From Shinella sp. SUS2 (lineage in GTDB: Bacteria; Pseudomonadota; Alphaproteobacteria; Rhizobiales; Rhizobiaceae): a stretch of DNA of 64,000 nt. The notes below the pieces were generated by a model, which was given only the letters and a program-made list of their open reading frames with translations, searched no databases and had not been told where the DNA came from. A program made the translations under genes and the position numbers. Shown here piece by piece: positions 8,510 through 17,144 of the stretch (positions are counted from its first letter, which is position 1; each line of letters opens with the position of its first letter). The stretch covers positions 186,001-250,000 of the forward strand of contig NZ_KQ410729.1 in NCBI RefSeq assembly GCF_001262505.1, written 5' to 3'.

Positions 8510-9097
8510 ATGGCCAAGCTCTATTTCAGTTACGCGACGATGAACGCGGGCAAGTCGACGCTGCTCCTGCAGGCGTCCTACAACTACCGCGAACGCGGCA
8601 TGCGCACGGCGATCCTGATCGCCTCCTTCGACGACCGCGCCGGCCAGGGGCGGATCTCCTCGCGCATCGGCCTGACCTCGGAAGCCATCGCCTTCGACCA
8701 TGCCGACGACCTCTACAAACATGTCGAGGACCTGAACGGCGATGGCGGGGGCGAGATCGCCTGCGTCTTCGTCGACGAGGCGCAGTTCCTCTCCGAAGAG
8801 CAGGTCTGGCAGCTTGCCCGCGTCGCCGACCGGCTGCACATACCCGTCATGGCCTATGGTCTGCGCACCGATTTCCAGGGCAAGCTTTTCCCCGGTTCGC
8901 AGGCGCTGCTCGCCATCGCCGACGAGTTGCGCGAGGTGCGCACCATCTGCCATTGCGGACGCAAGGCGACGATGGTCGTCCGGCTCGGCGCCGACGGCAA
9001 GGTGGCCCGGGAAGGCGCACAGGTGGAAATCGGCGGCAATGACAAGTACGTTTCCTATTGCCGCCGCCACTGGGACGACATCATGAACGCCGATTGA
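8510..9097 (+). CDS. tdk: Thymidine kinase (type II)
   Basis: 195 codons. Start chosen at 8510 after GGACGGAG. P-loop Y-A-T-M-N-A-G-K-S-T at 8-17, Walker B V-F-V-D-E-A-Q-F in the middle, and C-terminal zinc ligands C-H-C near 148-150 and Y-C-R-R-H near the end. It phosphorylates thymidine with ATP in the salvage pathway. Length and motif order match bacterial TdK. It diverges from choX; the 229-base gap between them holds no gene that I can see. Confidence 0.95.
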   Translation: MAKLYFSYATMNAGKSTLLLQASYNYRERGMRTAILIASFDDRAGQGRISSRIGLTSEAIAFDHADDLYKHVEDLNGDGGGEIACVFVDEAQFLSEEQVWQLARVADRLHIPVMAYGLRTDFQGKLFPGSQALLAIADELREVRTICHCGRKATMVVRLGADGKVAREGAQVEIGGNDKYVSYCRRHWDDIMNAD

Positions 9098-9126
9098 CGG
9101 CGAAAGGGGCGGTGAGGGGATAAACG

Positions 9127-9504
9127 ATGAAGCATCTTTCTGCCCTGACGGCCGCCTTCCTCTGTCTTGCCGCCCCCGCGTCTGCGGAGGGCGATGCGGT
9201 TGCGGGGAAGATGGTCTTCAAGAAATGTGCGCCCTGCCATTCCGTCGAACCGGTCAACCGCGTCGGGCCAACGCTCGCCGGTATCGTCGGGCGGCCGGTC
9301 GCCTCCGTTGCGGACTATGAATATTCTGCAAGGATGCGAGCCTTCGCCGAGGGCGGCAGGGTGTGGAACGAGGCCTTGATCGCCGAATATCTGCTGTCGC
9401 CTAAGGCGATGGTGCCGGGCACCCGCATGACCTTCGCAGGCCTCAAGAAGATCGAGGACATTGCCAATCTCATCGCCTATCTGAAGGCACCGGCAGGCTA
9501 CTAG
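9127..9504 (+). CDS. Periplasmic class-I c-type cytochrome
   Basis: 125 codons. It has a clean signal peptide (residues 1-20, cleavage after A-P-A-S-A), a single heme motif C34-A-P-C37-H38, and a likely axial methionine M101 in P-G-T-R-M-T-F. It resembles the short soluble cytochromes c2/c552 of alphaproteobacteria that carry electrons between the bc1 complex and oxidases or other acceptors. The partner is unknown. It lies 29 bases after tdk and is followed by a hairpin. Confidence 0.9.
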   Translation: MKHLSALTAAFLCLAAPASAEGDAVAGKMVFKKCAPCHSVEPVNRVGPTLAGIVGRPVASVADYEYSARMRAFAEGGRVWNEALIAEYLLSPKAMVPGTRMTFAGLKKIEDIANLIAYLKAPAGY

Positions 9505-9508
9505 GCGC

Positions 9509-9528
9509 GTGCCGAAATTTTTCGGCAC
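9509..9528 (+). terminator. Hairpin after the cytochrome c gene
   Basis: An 8-bp perfect stem (GTGCCGAA / TTCGGCAC) with an ATTT loop, starting 5 bases after the stop. It lacks a downstream T-run, so it is a moderate terminator candidate separating the cytochrome from the next cluster. Confidence 0.5.
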
Positions 9529-9677
9529 CGGTCTTGCGGGCCGTCTGCGCTGTCCCACATGTTGTTCGGTAAAAGCGGCGGGCAGGTTCCTATCTGCCTG
9601 AATTCGTATAGTGTTGCCGCGATGGAATAAATCGGGCGGCGCAGACGTCTGCCGTGGAGAGTTTCAAGGGGACAAGC

Positions 9678-10766
9678 ATGGCCACACTTCAGAACTTCGA
9701 TGCGGAAATCGAGAAGACCCGCAGCGTCGTCAACCAGATGCGCAGCAAGATGGAGCAGTCGAGTGCCGTGCTTGACCAGTTCGCTAAGGCGGATACCAAG
9801 CTCGGCGACGTCAATTTCGATATCGAGAACGCCCGCATTTCCGATGTCATCAACCAGCAGAAGGTGATGGAGGGCAATATCGCCGATCTCATCATCGGGC
9901 TGGAGGATGCGACGAACATCTTCGGCACCGAATTCGAGAGCATGAAGAGCTATACGGGCTACGAAAAGTTCATCGGCATCTTCTCCAAGCAGAAGATGCA
10001 GCGCATGCGCACCGACCGTGTCCGCAACATGTCGCTCGCCGGCAACCTGCAGGAACTGCTCTCCAAGTCCGACACGATCGTCGGCATCCTCAAGGAGCAG
10101 AAGTCGATCCTCGACCAGCGCTACAAGACCTCTGAGGCGAGCCTCGTGCAGGTGATCGAGCGGCGCAAGGGAACGATGGTGAACCTTGAGGCGACCCAGA
10201 AGCGCATCGAGGAGCTGAACCCGATGCTGATGGACCTCGAAAACCGTATTGCCGCCTCGACCGACCAGAAGAGCCGCACGGACCTCGAGGGCGAACGCTC
10301 GGCGCTCGCGACCGAGTACAACATGATGCAGGCGAAGGAGCAGGAGCTGCTCGCCGAAAGCCAGACGCTGGAGCGCTACACCTCGATGTTCCAGACCTTC
10401 GTCGATTCGCTCAACAACCAGATCGCCGCGCAGAACACGCTGATCAACAAGCTGACCATCGATACCGAGCAGCGCATCGTGCTCTATAAGGCGCTGGAAG
10501 ATTCGTTGAAGACGGCCGCCCAGCAGGATGTGGCGCACAAGATCAACACGCTCGGTTCGCAGGTCGATACCGCAGCGGAAGAGACCATGGCCGGCATCGG
10601 CTCGGCCGCCCAGCGCCATATCGGCGACCTTCTCGAAATGCACGAGAAGAACATGCTGTCGACCCAGGACATCCAGCGCCGCAAGAAGCTCGCCGACGAT
10701 GCTTTCGCGCGGCGCTTCCAGGCCGTGATGGACAAGCACAACACCGCCAATTACGTGAAGCAGTGA
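9678..10766 (+). CDS. Coiled-coil protein of unknown function, first gene of the AAA+/DUF2333 cluster
   Basis: 362 codons from the ATG at 9678 (AAGGGG upstream). Cytoplasmic: no signal peptide or membrane helix. Almost entirely helical and charged, with long heptad-like stretches (about 1-60 and 120-290). The C-terminal third (F-x-x-F-V-D-S-L-N-N-Q-I-A ... L-I-N-K-L-T ... R-I-V-L-Y-K-A-L) recalls the layout of TelA-type proteins, where a helix bundle ends in a similar L-I-x-x-N ... I-P-L-W-K stretch; this is a faint resemblance and I do not assign the family. It leads a same-strand run with an unknown protein, an AAA+ ATPase, a DUF6638-like protein and DUF2333. Confidence 0.75.
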   Translation: MATLQNFDAEIEKTRSVVNQMRSKMEQSSAVLDQFAKADTKLGDVNFDIENARISDVINQQKVMEGNIADLIIGLEDATNIFGTEFESMKSYTGYEKFIGIFSKQKMQRMRTDRVRNMSLAGNLQELLSKSDTIVGILKEQKSILDQRYKTSEASLVQVIERRKGTMVNLEATQKRIEELNPMLMDLENRIAASTDQKSRTDLEGERSALATEYNMMQAKEQELLAESQTLERYTSMFQTFVDSLNNQIAAQNTLINKLTIDTEQRIVLYKALEDSLKTAAQQDVAHKINTLGSQVDTAAEETMAGIGSAAQRHIGDLLEMHEKNMLSTQDIQRRKKLADDAFARRFQAVMDKHNTANYVKQ

Positions 10767-10786
10767 TGGTTGCAGGCATGCCATTG

Positions 10787-10925
10787 CCCCTCACCCTAAC
10801 CCTCTCCCCGCAAGCGGGGAGAGGGAACTTGCCCCATGAACGGCTGTTGGCTGGGGAAAGGCGTGCGGCATATCTCCTTCGCCCCGTTTACGGGGAGAAG
10901 GTGGCCGGCAGGCCGGATGAGGGGC
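10787..10925. repeat. Composite palindromic repeat, copy 1
   Basis: Two half-elements in inverted orientation around a spacer of about 45 bases. The left half is CCCCTCACCCTAACC then a CTCTCCCCGC-aagc-GCGGGGAGAG-like hairpin; the right half is a CTCCTTCGCCCCG/CGGGGAGAAGG hairpin, then GGCCGGCAGGCCGGATGAGGGGC. The same layout recurs at five other full or half sites in this window. It lies between the coiled-coil gene and the next gene of the cluster. Confidence 0.85.
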
Positions 10926-10956
10926 GACTGCGGACCGCCCGCGAGGATGCTGCGCC

Positions 10957-12105
10957 ATGAACGCTTCTGCCGACAGCGCCGTCGCGCAATATTTCTCCAC
11001 CATCCGCGCCGCCCTTGGCGGGCTGGAAATCTTCCTTGCCGACCGCAACTCGCCACTCTACCGCAACTCCGTGGTGGGCGAGATCGTCGTGCCCTATCTT
11101 GCCAGGCTGAAGGCCTCCTTCGCCTGCTGGGAAAACCGCATCGGCTTCGTCCAGCAGTTTCGCGTGTCGCGCGCCGAGAGCGGCTTTCCGGTGTTTCAGA
11201 ATGTGCTGGAGTTGGAAAACGACCGGCAGAGCGCGGAAAAACGGCTTGCTGCGATCCCGAACGCCGACCAGCTGCGCGGCGAGATGGCGGATTTCATCCT
11301 GCGCCAGAAGGCCTTTCCGAGCGACCTCCAGGCACGCATGGCCGAACGGCTCTATCTGGAGCAGATCGGCAAGGGCGACATCTTCTCGCCCTTCGTGCTG
11401 CCGGAAACGATCCGCGTGGCGGTCAATCCAAAGACCATGCGACCCTACTATGTCGTGTGCTGGGGCGCTTTCGACGGCACGGCGACATTGCCGATGGTCT
11501 ATATGGCGACCATCGAGGATTCGGGCGAAAACGTTATCAACATGCTGGTGACGAAAGACGGCAAGCTCAATCCTGATGTGGACATTCCGCTGCCGGTCGG
11601 CGGCCTGCTCAATCCCGAGCTTGCCAGCCGCTTCGACGATTTTGCGCTGAAGAACAGTGCTTACTCGCTGACGCCGGCGACCATCGCCACCAATCTCGAC
11701 AAGGATTTCCCGACGCTGCACCCCAAGCAGTTGCGCCGCATCGTGCTCGGGCCGTTCTATTCGGCCGGAATCACCGAGAACAACGAACGGGTCAACGAGA
11801 TCCTTTCCAAGGTGAGGAAGCCGGAAAATGCCTGGCTTTTGACCTGGACGGTGCAGGAGGTCTTTTCCAAGGCCGAGCGGCCGGCGCAAAAGGGGTTCTG
11901 GAGTTCCACTCCGGCGCAGGAGGAGTTCCACATCGAGACCAACGATCTCGAGGCCGCCCGCATGGGTGTCAGCGCCTACGAGAAACACGCGCTGGTGCCG
12001 CACGATGCCTATCAGGCGCTCTATGCCGCCGGCGAGACCGCCGGCATTTTCGGCGCTTACAAGGTGCACGTGATCTCGGGCAACCAGGTGATCAGCGAAG
12101 GCTAG
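10957..12105 (+). CDS. Uncharacterised protein of the AAA+/DUF2333 cluster
   Basis: 382 codons; I do not recognise the family. It is soluble, with no signal peptide or transmembrane helix. The N-terminal half is mostly helical (residues 1-140); from about 145 there are more beta-rich stretches (F-V-L-P-E-T-I-R-V-A-V-N-P-K-T-M-R-P-Y-Y-V-V-C-W-G-A-F-D-G). Only two cysteines are seen, and no metal or nucleotide motif. It follows the coiled-coil gene with a palindromic repeat between them, and precedes the AAA+ ATPase by 111 bases without a gene. Position suggests a partner or substrate adaptor for the ATPase; that is inference. Confidence 0.8.
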   Translation: MNASADSAVAQYFSTIRAALGGLEIFLADRNSPLYRNSVVGEIVVPYLARLKASFACWENRIGFVQQFRVSRAESGFPVFQNVLELENDRQSAEKRLAAIPNADQLRGEMADFILRQKAFPSDLQARMAERLYLEQIGKGDIFSPFVLPETIRVAVNPKTMRPYYVVCWGAFDGTATLPMVYMATIEDSGENVINMLVTKDGKLNPDVDIPLPVGGLLNPELASRFDDFALKNSAYSLTPATIATNLDKDFPTLHPKQLRRIVLGPFYSAGITENNERVNEILSKVRKPENAWLLTWTVQEVFSKAERPAQKGFWSSTPAQEEFHIETNDLEAARMGVSAYEKHALVPHDAYQALYAAGETAGIFGAYKVHVISGNQVISEG

Positions 12106-12216
12106 GCTCTCCTCTCGCCTCGCCGGCCTTGTTGAACACCGGCTGCAAACGGCTCCGCGGAGCCTAAAATCTCTCGGTGGCTCTTCGTCGCCGAATTTTC
12201 GGAAGGACTGAGACCG

Positions 12217-14127
12217 ATGAGCCTCAATGCCGGACTGACGACGATCCACGAAGACGATATCGCCAAGCACCAGGCGACGGCGCAGAGCCTTGTCACAAAG
12301 CTCGTCATCCTCGAAAGCGAAGACGGCAAGAGCGGCACGGCGCTCGCCGGCACCGGCCGGCGTTTCGTCTCCACCGTCTCGACCGCCGGCACAAGACGCA
12401 CGCGTGAGGTGGAACTCGCAAAAACCATCCAGTCCGTGCACGCGGCCGATCCGCTTTTGACGCCGCAGCAGCATGCCGTGCTCTTCCGCTCCCGGCGCGG
12501 GCTGCAAGTGGCCCTGGCGGTGGCGGACGCCTTTTCCCGCCAGACCAATCTGGAGGGCCTGCAGGCGCGCAACCTCGCTTCGCCGCTGGCGGGCGACGAG
12601 GCCAACCAGTTCAAGGCGCTGCTCTCTGCCTCCGCCTATATCGCCGCCTTCACCTTCGCCGCGTATCTCGGCGCGACGCTGCCGGGCGAGGGGGAGCCGG
12701 TTGAGGACGGCGGCGAGCCGGATTATCTCTTCGATACGCCGCAGGATGCCTTGAAAAGCATGGTCGCCGGTCTTGACGGCACGCTTGCCGGAGCGCCTGA
12801 CGATGCGGCGCTCATCAGCCGTGCCCGCGCCTTTTCGCGCGTTGCCATCGAGGGGCTGATCGGGCGTCGCGCGCGCTTCACCGGCCTTGCCGGCTTCGAG
12901 AATGCCCATATCCGCATCGAGCAGGACGATTTCACGCTTTCCGGTTTCGACGTTGCGCCCGGACAGAAGCGCAAGCCGCTCACGATGACCTTCAAGAAAC
13001 CGGAGGAGATCATCGGCAACCACATCGCCAAATACCAGGCGATGAAGCTTGCCAAGATGCTGGTCGCCTATGATTTCGAGCGCCAGCTCAACCCTTTCGT
13101 CGAACTCGGCGGCTTCCTCTTCACTTTCATTGGCGACGGCATGCCGGGCACCGGCAAGACGATCCTCATCCAGATGCTCGCCGGCCTCGTCAACGGCTAC
13201 TGCCAGACCGCCGGCTATGCCTTCCACTACGAGAATTTCGGCGTCGACCAGATCTCGTCCTACCAGGGAAAATCCGGCCAGAACTGCAAGGAATTCGTCA
13301 ACAACGTCATTAATCCCAAGGCGATCGGGTTCGGCACGATCGATGATGTCGACCAGGTGGCTGCGAAACGGTCCGACGACCGCGCCTCCGCCGGCCAGCA
13401 CGAAGTCACCGCCGTTTTGATGGAGAGCTTTGCCGGCGCCTCGACCGTGGTGCGCGGCAACTGCACCTTCGGCATGTTCTCCAACTATCCGGAAAATGTC
13501 GATGACGCGCTCCGCCAGCGCGCCGGCGCGCGGTGGCTTGTCGACGGGCCGCAGACCGAGGACGACTATATCGACATCTTTGCCATGCTGGTCGGCAAGA
13601 ACCATGCGATCCCGCTCGGCGGGCACACGCTTTTCGAGGGGCAGGAGATCAAGCGCGCCGTCTCCACCTCCTATGGGCAGCATGCCAAACCGCAGGAAGA
13701 CGGCCTGCTTGCCGTCTGGGAGATGCACGAGAAGGAGCACGGCGCGATCAAGACGCTCGCCGATATCGGCGCCTATCTGCACCGCATCAAGATTGCCGAA
13801 CCGCGTTTTACCGGCCGCGCCATCAAGAACATCACCGATGCCATCAAGATGCGCGCCATGGACGTGGAGCTGCCGGACGACTGGTTCGCGACGGCCGGCG
13901 CTTTCATGCACAAGGGCTACGACGAGAAGAAGGCGATGATCGAGGAGCTGCGCGGGCCGATCACCATGGAGATGGTGCTCCAGGAGATCAACCGCTACGC
14001 CGACAGCGAATTCCGCTACACCGACAAATCCGACCACGCTGCCGTTTCGGACATCATCCGCCGCGAACGCCAGCGTGAAAAGGCGATCCACGAGATCGAG
14101 ACGATGAAGGCGGAGGGGCGGTGGTGA
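12217..14127 (+). CDS. AAA+ ATPase of the DUF2333 cluster
   Basis: 636 codons; GAAGGA lies before the ATG. The first 280 residues are a unique N-terminal region. The AAA+ core follows: Walker A G-D-G-M-P-G-T-G-K-T at 306-315, a degenerate Walker B G-F-G-T-I-D-D-V-D at 371-379 (two Asp where most AAA+ proteins have D-E), sensor-1 asparagine in M-F-S-N-Y (N423), and arginine-finger candidates in A-L-R-Q-R-A-G-A-R (R433, R435, R439). There is no membrane segment. It probably acts as a ring ATPase remodelling one of the neighbouring proteins. It does not look like ClpX, FtsH or MoxR. It is followed by a palindromic repeat. Confidence 0.88.
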   Translation: MSLNAGLTTIHEDDIAKHQATAQSLVTKLVILESEDGKSGTALAGTGRRFVSTVSTAGTRRTREVELAKTIQSVHAADPLLTPQQHAVLFRSRRGLQVALAVADAFSRQTNLEGLQARNLASPLAGDEANQFKALLSASAYIAAFTFAAYLGATLPGEGEPVEDGGEPDYLFDTPQDALKSMVAGLDGTLAGAPDDAALISRARAFSRVAIEGLIGRRARFTGLAGFENAHIRIEQDDFTLSGFDVAPGQKRKPLTMTFKKPEEIIGNHIAKYQAMKLAKMLVAYDFERQLNPFVELGGFLFTFIGDGMPGTGKTILIQMLAGLVNGYCQTAGYAFHYENFGVDQISSYQGKSGQNCKEFVNNVINPKAIGFGTIDDVDQVAAKRSDDRASAGQHEVTAVLMESFAGASTVVRGNCTFGMFSNYPENVDDALRQRAGARWLVDGPQTEDDYIDIFAMLVGKNHAIPLGGHTLFEGQEIKRAVSTSYGQHAKPQEDGLLAVWEMHEKEHGAIKTLADIGAYLHRIKIAEPRFTGRAIKNITDAIKMRAMDVELPDDWFATAGAFMHKGYDEKKAMIEELRGPITMEMVLQEINRYADSEFRYTDKSDHAAVSDIIRRERQREKAIHEIETMKAEGRW

Positions 14128-14138
14128 TCGCGGGAGTG

Positions 14139-14277
14139 CCCCTCATCCGGCCTGCCGGCCACCTTCTCCCCGCAAGCGGGGAGAAGGGATTTGCGGTAAT
14201 GGGTTCCCCCGATCAACAGCCTTTTACGGAGTATGTTCCCTCTCCCCGCTTGCGGGGAGAGGGTTAGGGTGAGGGGC
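14139..14277. repeat. Composite palindromic repeat, copy 2, abutting the DUF559 gene
   Basis: Left half CCCCTCATCCGGCCTGCCGG then CCTTCTCCCCGC-aagc-GGGGAGAAGG; right half CCCTCTCCCCGC-ttgc-GGGGAGAGGG then TTAGGGTGAGGGGC. The orientation is mirror-image to copy 1: the halves are swapped end for end. It ends two bases before the ATG of the DUF559 gene. Confidence 0.88.
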
Positions 14278-14279
14278 AA

Positions 14280-14684
14280 ATGCGCGGCGCAAACGAGCGA
14301 AAGACCGTCAAGGCCCGCCGACTGCGCCAAGTCGACAATGATGCAGAGGCATTGCTTTGGTCCGACTTGCGTGGCCGTCGTCTGAACGGTCTCAAGTTTG
14401 TGCGGCAATTCGCGATCGGGCCATACTATGCTGACTTTGCGTGCCGGGAGAAAATGCTGGTGGTCGAGGTTGACGGGAGCCAGCATGTCGGTAGTGAGTA
14501 TGACCAGAAACGAAATGAATTCATGCGCATAAATGGCTGGTCAGTTGCCCGCTTCTGGAACGTTGATGTAATAGGAGAGCGCGAGGCTGTGTTGGAAACG
14601 ATTTTGGCAGCGTGTGAAGGGCGTCTTTCCGAGCGCGTATCGGCAGCGGACTTTACATATCTGCCTGCAGCGGAGCGCCCATGA
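14280..14684 (+). CDS. DUF559-family (Vsr/restriction-endonuclease-fold) protein
   Basis: 134 codons. It shows the DUF559 pattern: A-E-x-L-L-W-x-x-L-R, then R-R-L-N-G-x-K-F-V-R-Q, G-P-Y-Y-A-D-F-A-C, and V-V-E-V-D-G-S-Q-H. The Asp in the A-D-F segment and the E-V-D acids fit a PD-(D/E)XK-like active site, as in the very-short-patch-repair nuclease fold. The family is common in alphaproteobacteria; function not established. The start codon is two bases beyond a palindromic repeat, so no independent promoter space exists. The stop overlaps the next start (ATGA). Local codon usage and G+C look lower than the neighbours, suggesting an inserted gene. Confidence 0.85.
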   Translation: MRGANERKTVKARRLRQVDNDAEALLWSDLRGRRLNGLKFVRQFAIGPYYADFACREKMLVVEVDGSQHVGSEYDQKRNEFMRINGWSVARFWNVDVIGEREAVLETILAACEGRLSERVSAADFTYLPAAERP

Positions 14685-15982
14685 AACGCCTCCTCGAAGC
14701 CGAATTGATCTATGGCCGGCTGCTGCCGGTCGATGAGCCGCATCTCGTCGAGCGCTACAACAAGGCGCTCGACGGGTTCGGCATCAAGCGCACCGCTCTG
14801 ACCAGCTTCCGCATCGACATGACCGGGTTTTCGCCTGAAATCGCCGACGAACTCGGTGATCGGGACTACCTCGATCCGAACCGCGTCAACCGCCGCTTCG
14901 TCATCATGACGCCGGAGCAGGTGAACCTGCCGGTGGTGCATACGAGCTTTTCCAACACCGCCGCCCTGATGCACGAGTTCTTCTCGGCCAATGCGCGGGC
15001 GATCAACGCCATCACCATCCGCGATGCGCTCTATGGCGAGATCGAGGATTCCGTTTCCGTCGTCAACGACATCGACGACCTGCTGTCGATCAACGAGGTG
15101 CGCTTCAAGGTGCTCTCTGCCGAGGACATGCTGGGCAAGGCGGCGGAGCTGCGCGGGCTGGTCGATCGGCTGAAGACCGTACCGAATGCCTGGTCGGATG
15201 ACACCATGCTCAACCGCATGGTGGAGCTTGCCAAGCAGACCGGCGACATCCGCCAGAACGCGCTGGTGCCGGACCAGCTCGTCTTCCGCCACGAAGCCTA
15301 TTGGGCGAACCATTTCGGCGGCGTTTATGTCTTCCTCGATGACAAGACGACGACCGTCATCTGCGATCCCTCCGTGCCCGGCTTCCGCCGCTCGCGGCCC
15401 TGGCAGGTGAGCTATATCGCGCTCGACGATCACAAGCGCATCTTCGACTTCCTGGCTTCCACCAAACGGCTGGAGCTGCCGCGCGCCTCGTGGGTGGAGC
15501 CGTCCGGCCTTTTCCAGCATCGTGCGGAGATGACGGTCGTCGGCCTCGTCAACCGGGGCGATCCGACCGCCGATCTCGAAAAGGCCGACCGCATCTGGCT
15601 GCAGACCTGGATGCACCGCAACGCCGAGCTCGTGGCGCGCGACGGGACCTACCCCTTCCTGCAGGAGGCGATCCGTACCGTCGCGTCGACGGGCGAGATC
15701 AAGATCAACGAGGTATCGCCGGAGCGGCGCTTCATGCTGGTGCGCGCCGCACCGGCGCACCCGGACCAGTGGCTGGTCAACCGCCTGATTTCGCAGATGG
15801 TTCCCTACGACTTCGTCTCCCGCTTCGTCTTCGACAAGCAGGGATTCTACGCCGCCTACGAACAATACAGCGAAAAGTTCCGCGCCTATGTTGTGACGAC
15901 GTTGACGCGGACCTATCTGCAGGACAAGGCTGCCTTCCGCAGGAAACTATTCGGTATCAAAGAGGACGACGCCCATGCTTGA
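14681..15982 (+). CDS. DUF6638-like uncharacterised protein of the AAA+/DUF2333 cluster
   Basis: 433 codons, soluble. The start M-K-R-L-L-E-A-E-L-I-Y-G-R-L-L-P-V and the following L-V-E-R-Y-N-x-A-L, F-R-I-D-M-T-G-F-S-P-E-I-A-D-E-L-G-D stretch match my recollection of the DUF6638 family in alphaproteobacteria; that name was not checked by alignment. No catalytic motif is obvious. It overlaps the DUF559 gene by four bases upstream and DUF2333 by eight downstream, so it is translated as part of this cluster. In relatives without the DUF559 insertion I would expect it to follow the AAA+ gene directly. Confidence 0.75.
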   Translation: MKRLLEAELIYGRLLPVDEPHLVERYNKALDGFGIKRTALTSFRIDMTGFSPEIADELGDRDYLDPNRVNRRFVIMTPEQVNLPVVHTSFSNTAALMHEFFSANARAINAITIRDALYGEIEDSVSVVNDIDDLLSINEVRFKVLSAEDMLGKAAELRGLVDRLKTVPNAWSDDTMLNRMVELAKQTGDIRQNALVPDQLVFRHEAYWANHFGGVYVFLDDKTTTVICDPSVPGFRRSRPWQVSYIALDDHKRIFDFLASTKRLELPRASWVEPSGLFQHRAEMTVVGLVNRGDPTADLEKADRIWLQTWMHRNAELVARDGTYPFLQEAIRTVASTGEIKINEVSPERRFMLVRAAPAHPDQWLVNRLISQMVPYDFVSRFVFDKQGFYAAYEQYSEKFRAYVVTTLTRTYLQDKAAFRRKLFGIKEDDAHA

Positions 15983-17126
15983 CCCGATCGTCGCGTTTTT
16001 CCAACGCATCTTCGCGGCCATCGGTCGGGGCATCGGCCTCGTGATCGCCTGGATCCTCTGGCCGTTCATGACGGTGACGAACTGGTATCGGGCACGCGGC
16101 TGGATCATCAAGGGGCCGATCGGCATCGGCCTTCTCGTGCTCATCGGCTTCTACGGCTATTTCATCTGGCAGACCCAGATGTGGAGCGGCTTCAACCCCG
16201 ACTACGTCAACAGCTACAACCTTGCCCAGCGCAAGCAGGATGCCGGTACGGCCGCCTCGGGCGCCCAGGCGACAACGCCGGCAACGGGCGAGGTTGCCGA
16301 GCCGGAGCCGAAGACCTGCGTGCGCTCGGCGATCGTCGATGTCACGGCCGATCTCATCGACTACAATGTCGACCAGAATGCCTGGATCTCCTCCATGCTG
16401 CTCTACAAGCTTGGGCTCTTCGGCCTCGACTGGGACAAGACGCCCTGGTTCGACAACAAGGCCTCGTTCCAGCGCGGCATCAACCAGGCGGTCCGCCGCA
16501 CGGCGGTGGAGCTCGTCGATTCGCTCGGCCGCGTGCGCGGCACCTCGGGCATCAATGCCGATCTCCAGCGCGCCCGCGGCAATATCCAGTTCGATGAGGA
16601 AACCTGGTATTTCGGCTCGGATTCGCTGCTGCCGAAGACCCCGACGCCGAACTACTATCGCACGGCCATGGCGGACCTGCGCAAGTTCAACGCCTCGCTC
16701 GAAGCCTGTGACGCGATCTTCGACGGCCGCTCGGACAACCTGATCGAATTCCTCGACCGCATCGCCAACGATATCGGCTCGACTTCGGCCATCATTCGCG
16801 AGCGGTCGGAGTTCCACAATGGCGGCTGGTTCGATACGCGTGCCGACGACCGTTTCTGGTTCGCCTATGGCCAGCTCTACGGTTACTACGGCATCCTCGC
16901 CGCTGCCGGTGCGGATTTCGACGCCGTCATCAAGGCACGCGGCATCGAGCCGCTCTGGGTGGAGAGCATCAAGCAGCTGCGGTCCGCGCTGAACATCCAG
17001 CCGGCAATCATTTCGAACGGCCGCGAAGACGGGTGGATCATGCCGACGCATCTAGCCACGATGGGCTTCTACATTCTGCGCGTGCGCTCAAATCTCGTCG
17101 AAATGCGCGATGTGCTGGCGCGATAA
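15975..17126 (+). CDS. DUF2333-family inner-membrane protein
   Basis: 383 codons. One or two hydrophobic segments in the first 70 residues (about 15-35 and 50-68), then a Pro/Ala/Thr-rich linker with a large soluble domain predicted to be periplasmic. The segments W-S-G-F-N-P-D-Y-V and [26 protein letters not shown] fit DUF2333. The family has no assigned function. As the only membrane-anchored product of the cluster it could tie the cytoplasmic ATPase and coiled-coil proteins to the envelope. It is the last gene before a strong terminator. Confidence 0.82.
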   Translation: MLDPIVAFFQRIFAAIGRGIGLVIAWILWPFMTVTNWYRARGWIIKGPIGIGLLVLIGFYGYFIWQTQMWSGFNPDYVNSYNLAQRKQDAGTAASGAQATTPATGEVAEPEPKTCVRSAIVDVTADLIDYNVDQNAWISSMLLYKLGLFGLDWDKTPWFDNKASFQRGINQAVRRTAVELVDSLGRVRGTSGINADLQRARGNIQFDEETWYFGSDSLLPKTPTPNYYRTAMADLRKFNASLEACDAIFDGRSDNLIEFLDRIANDIGSTSAIIRERSEFHNGGWFDTRADDRFWFAYGQLYGYYGILAAAGADFDAVIKARGIEPLWVESIKQLRSALNIQPAIISNGREDGWIMPTHLATMGFYILRVRSNLVEMRDVLAR

Positions 17127-17144
17127 ATAAGACAGAGCTTTTAA

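Noticed and set aside
10888..14091. A very long open frame on the minus strand opposite the AAA+ ATPase and neighbouring gene
   Set aside because: It crosses a palindromic repeat, two real genes and an intergenic gap, and the product shows no family motif; open antisense frames are expected at this G+C.
14139..14277. CRISPR-like array from repeated CTTCTCCCCGC hairpins
   Set aside because: Copies are far apart, palindromic, paired in inverted orientation, and no cas genes occur.
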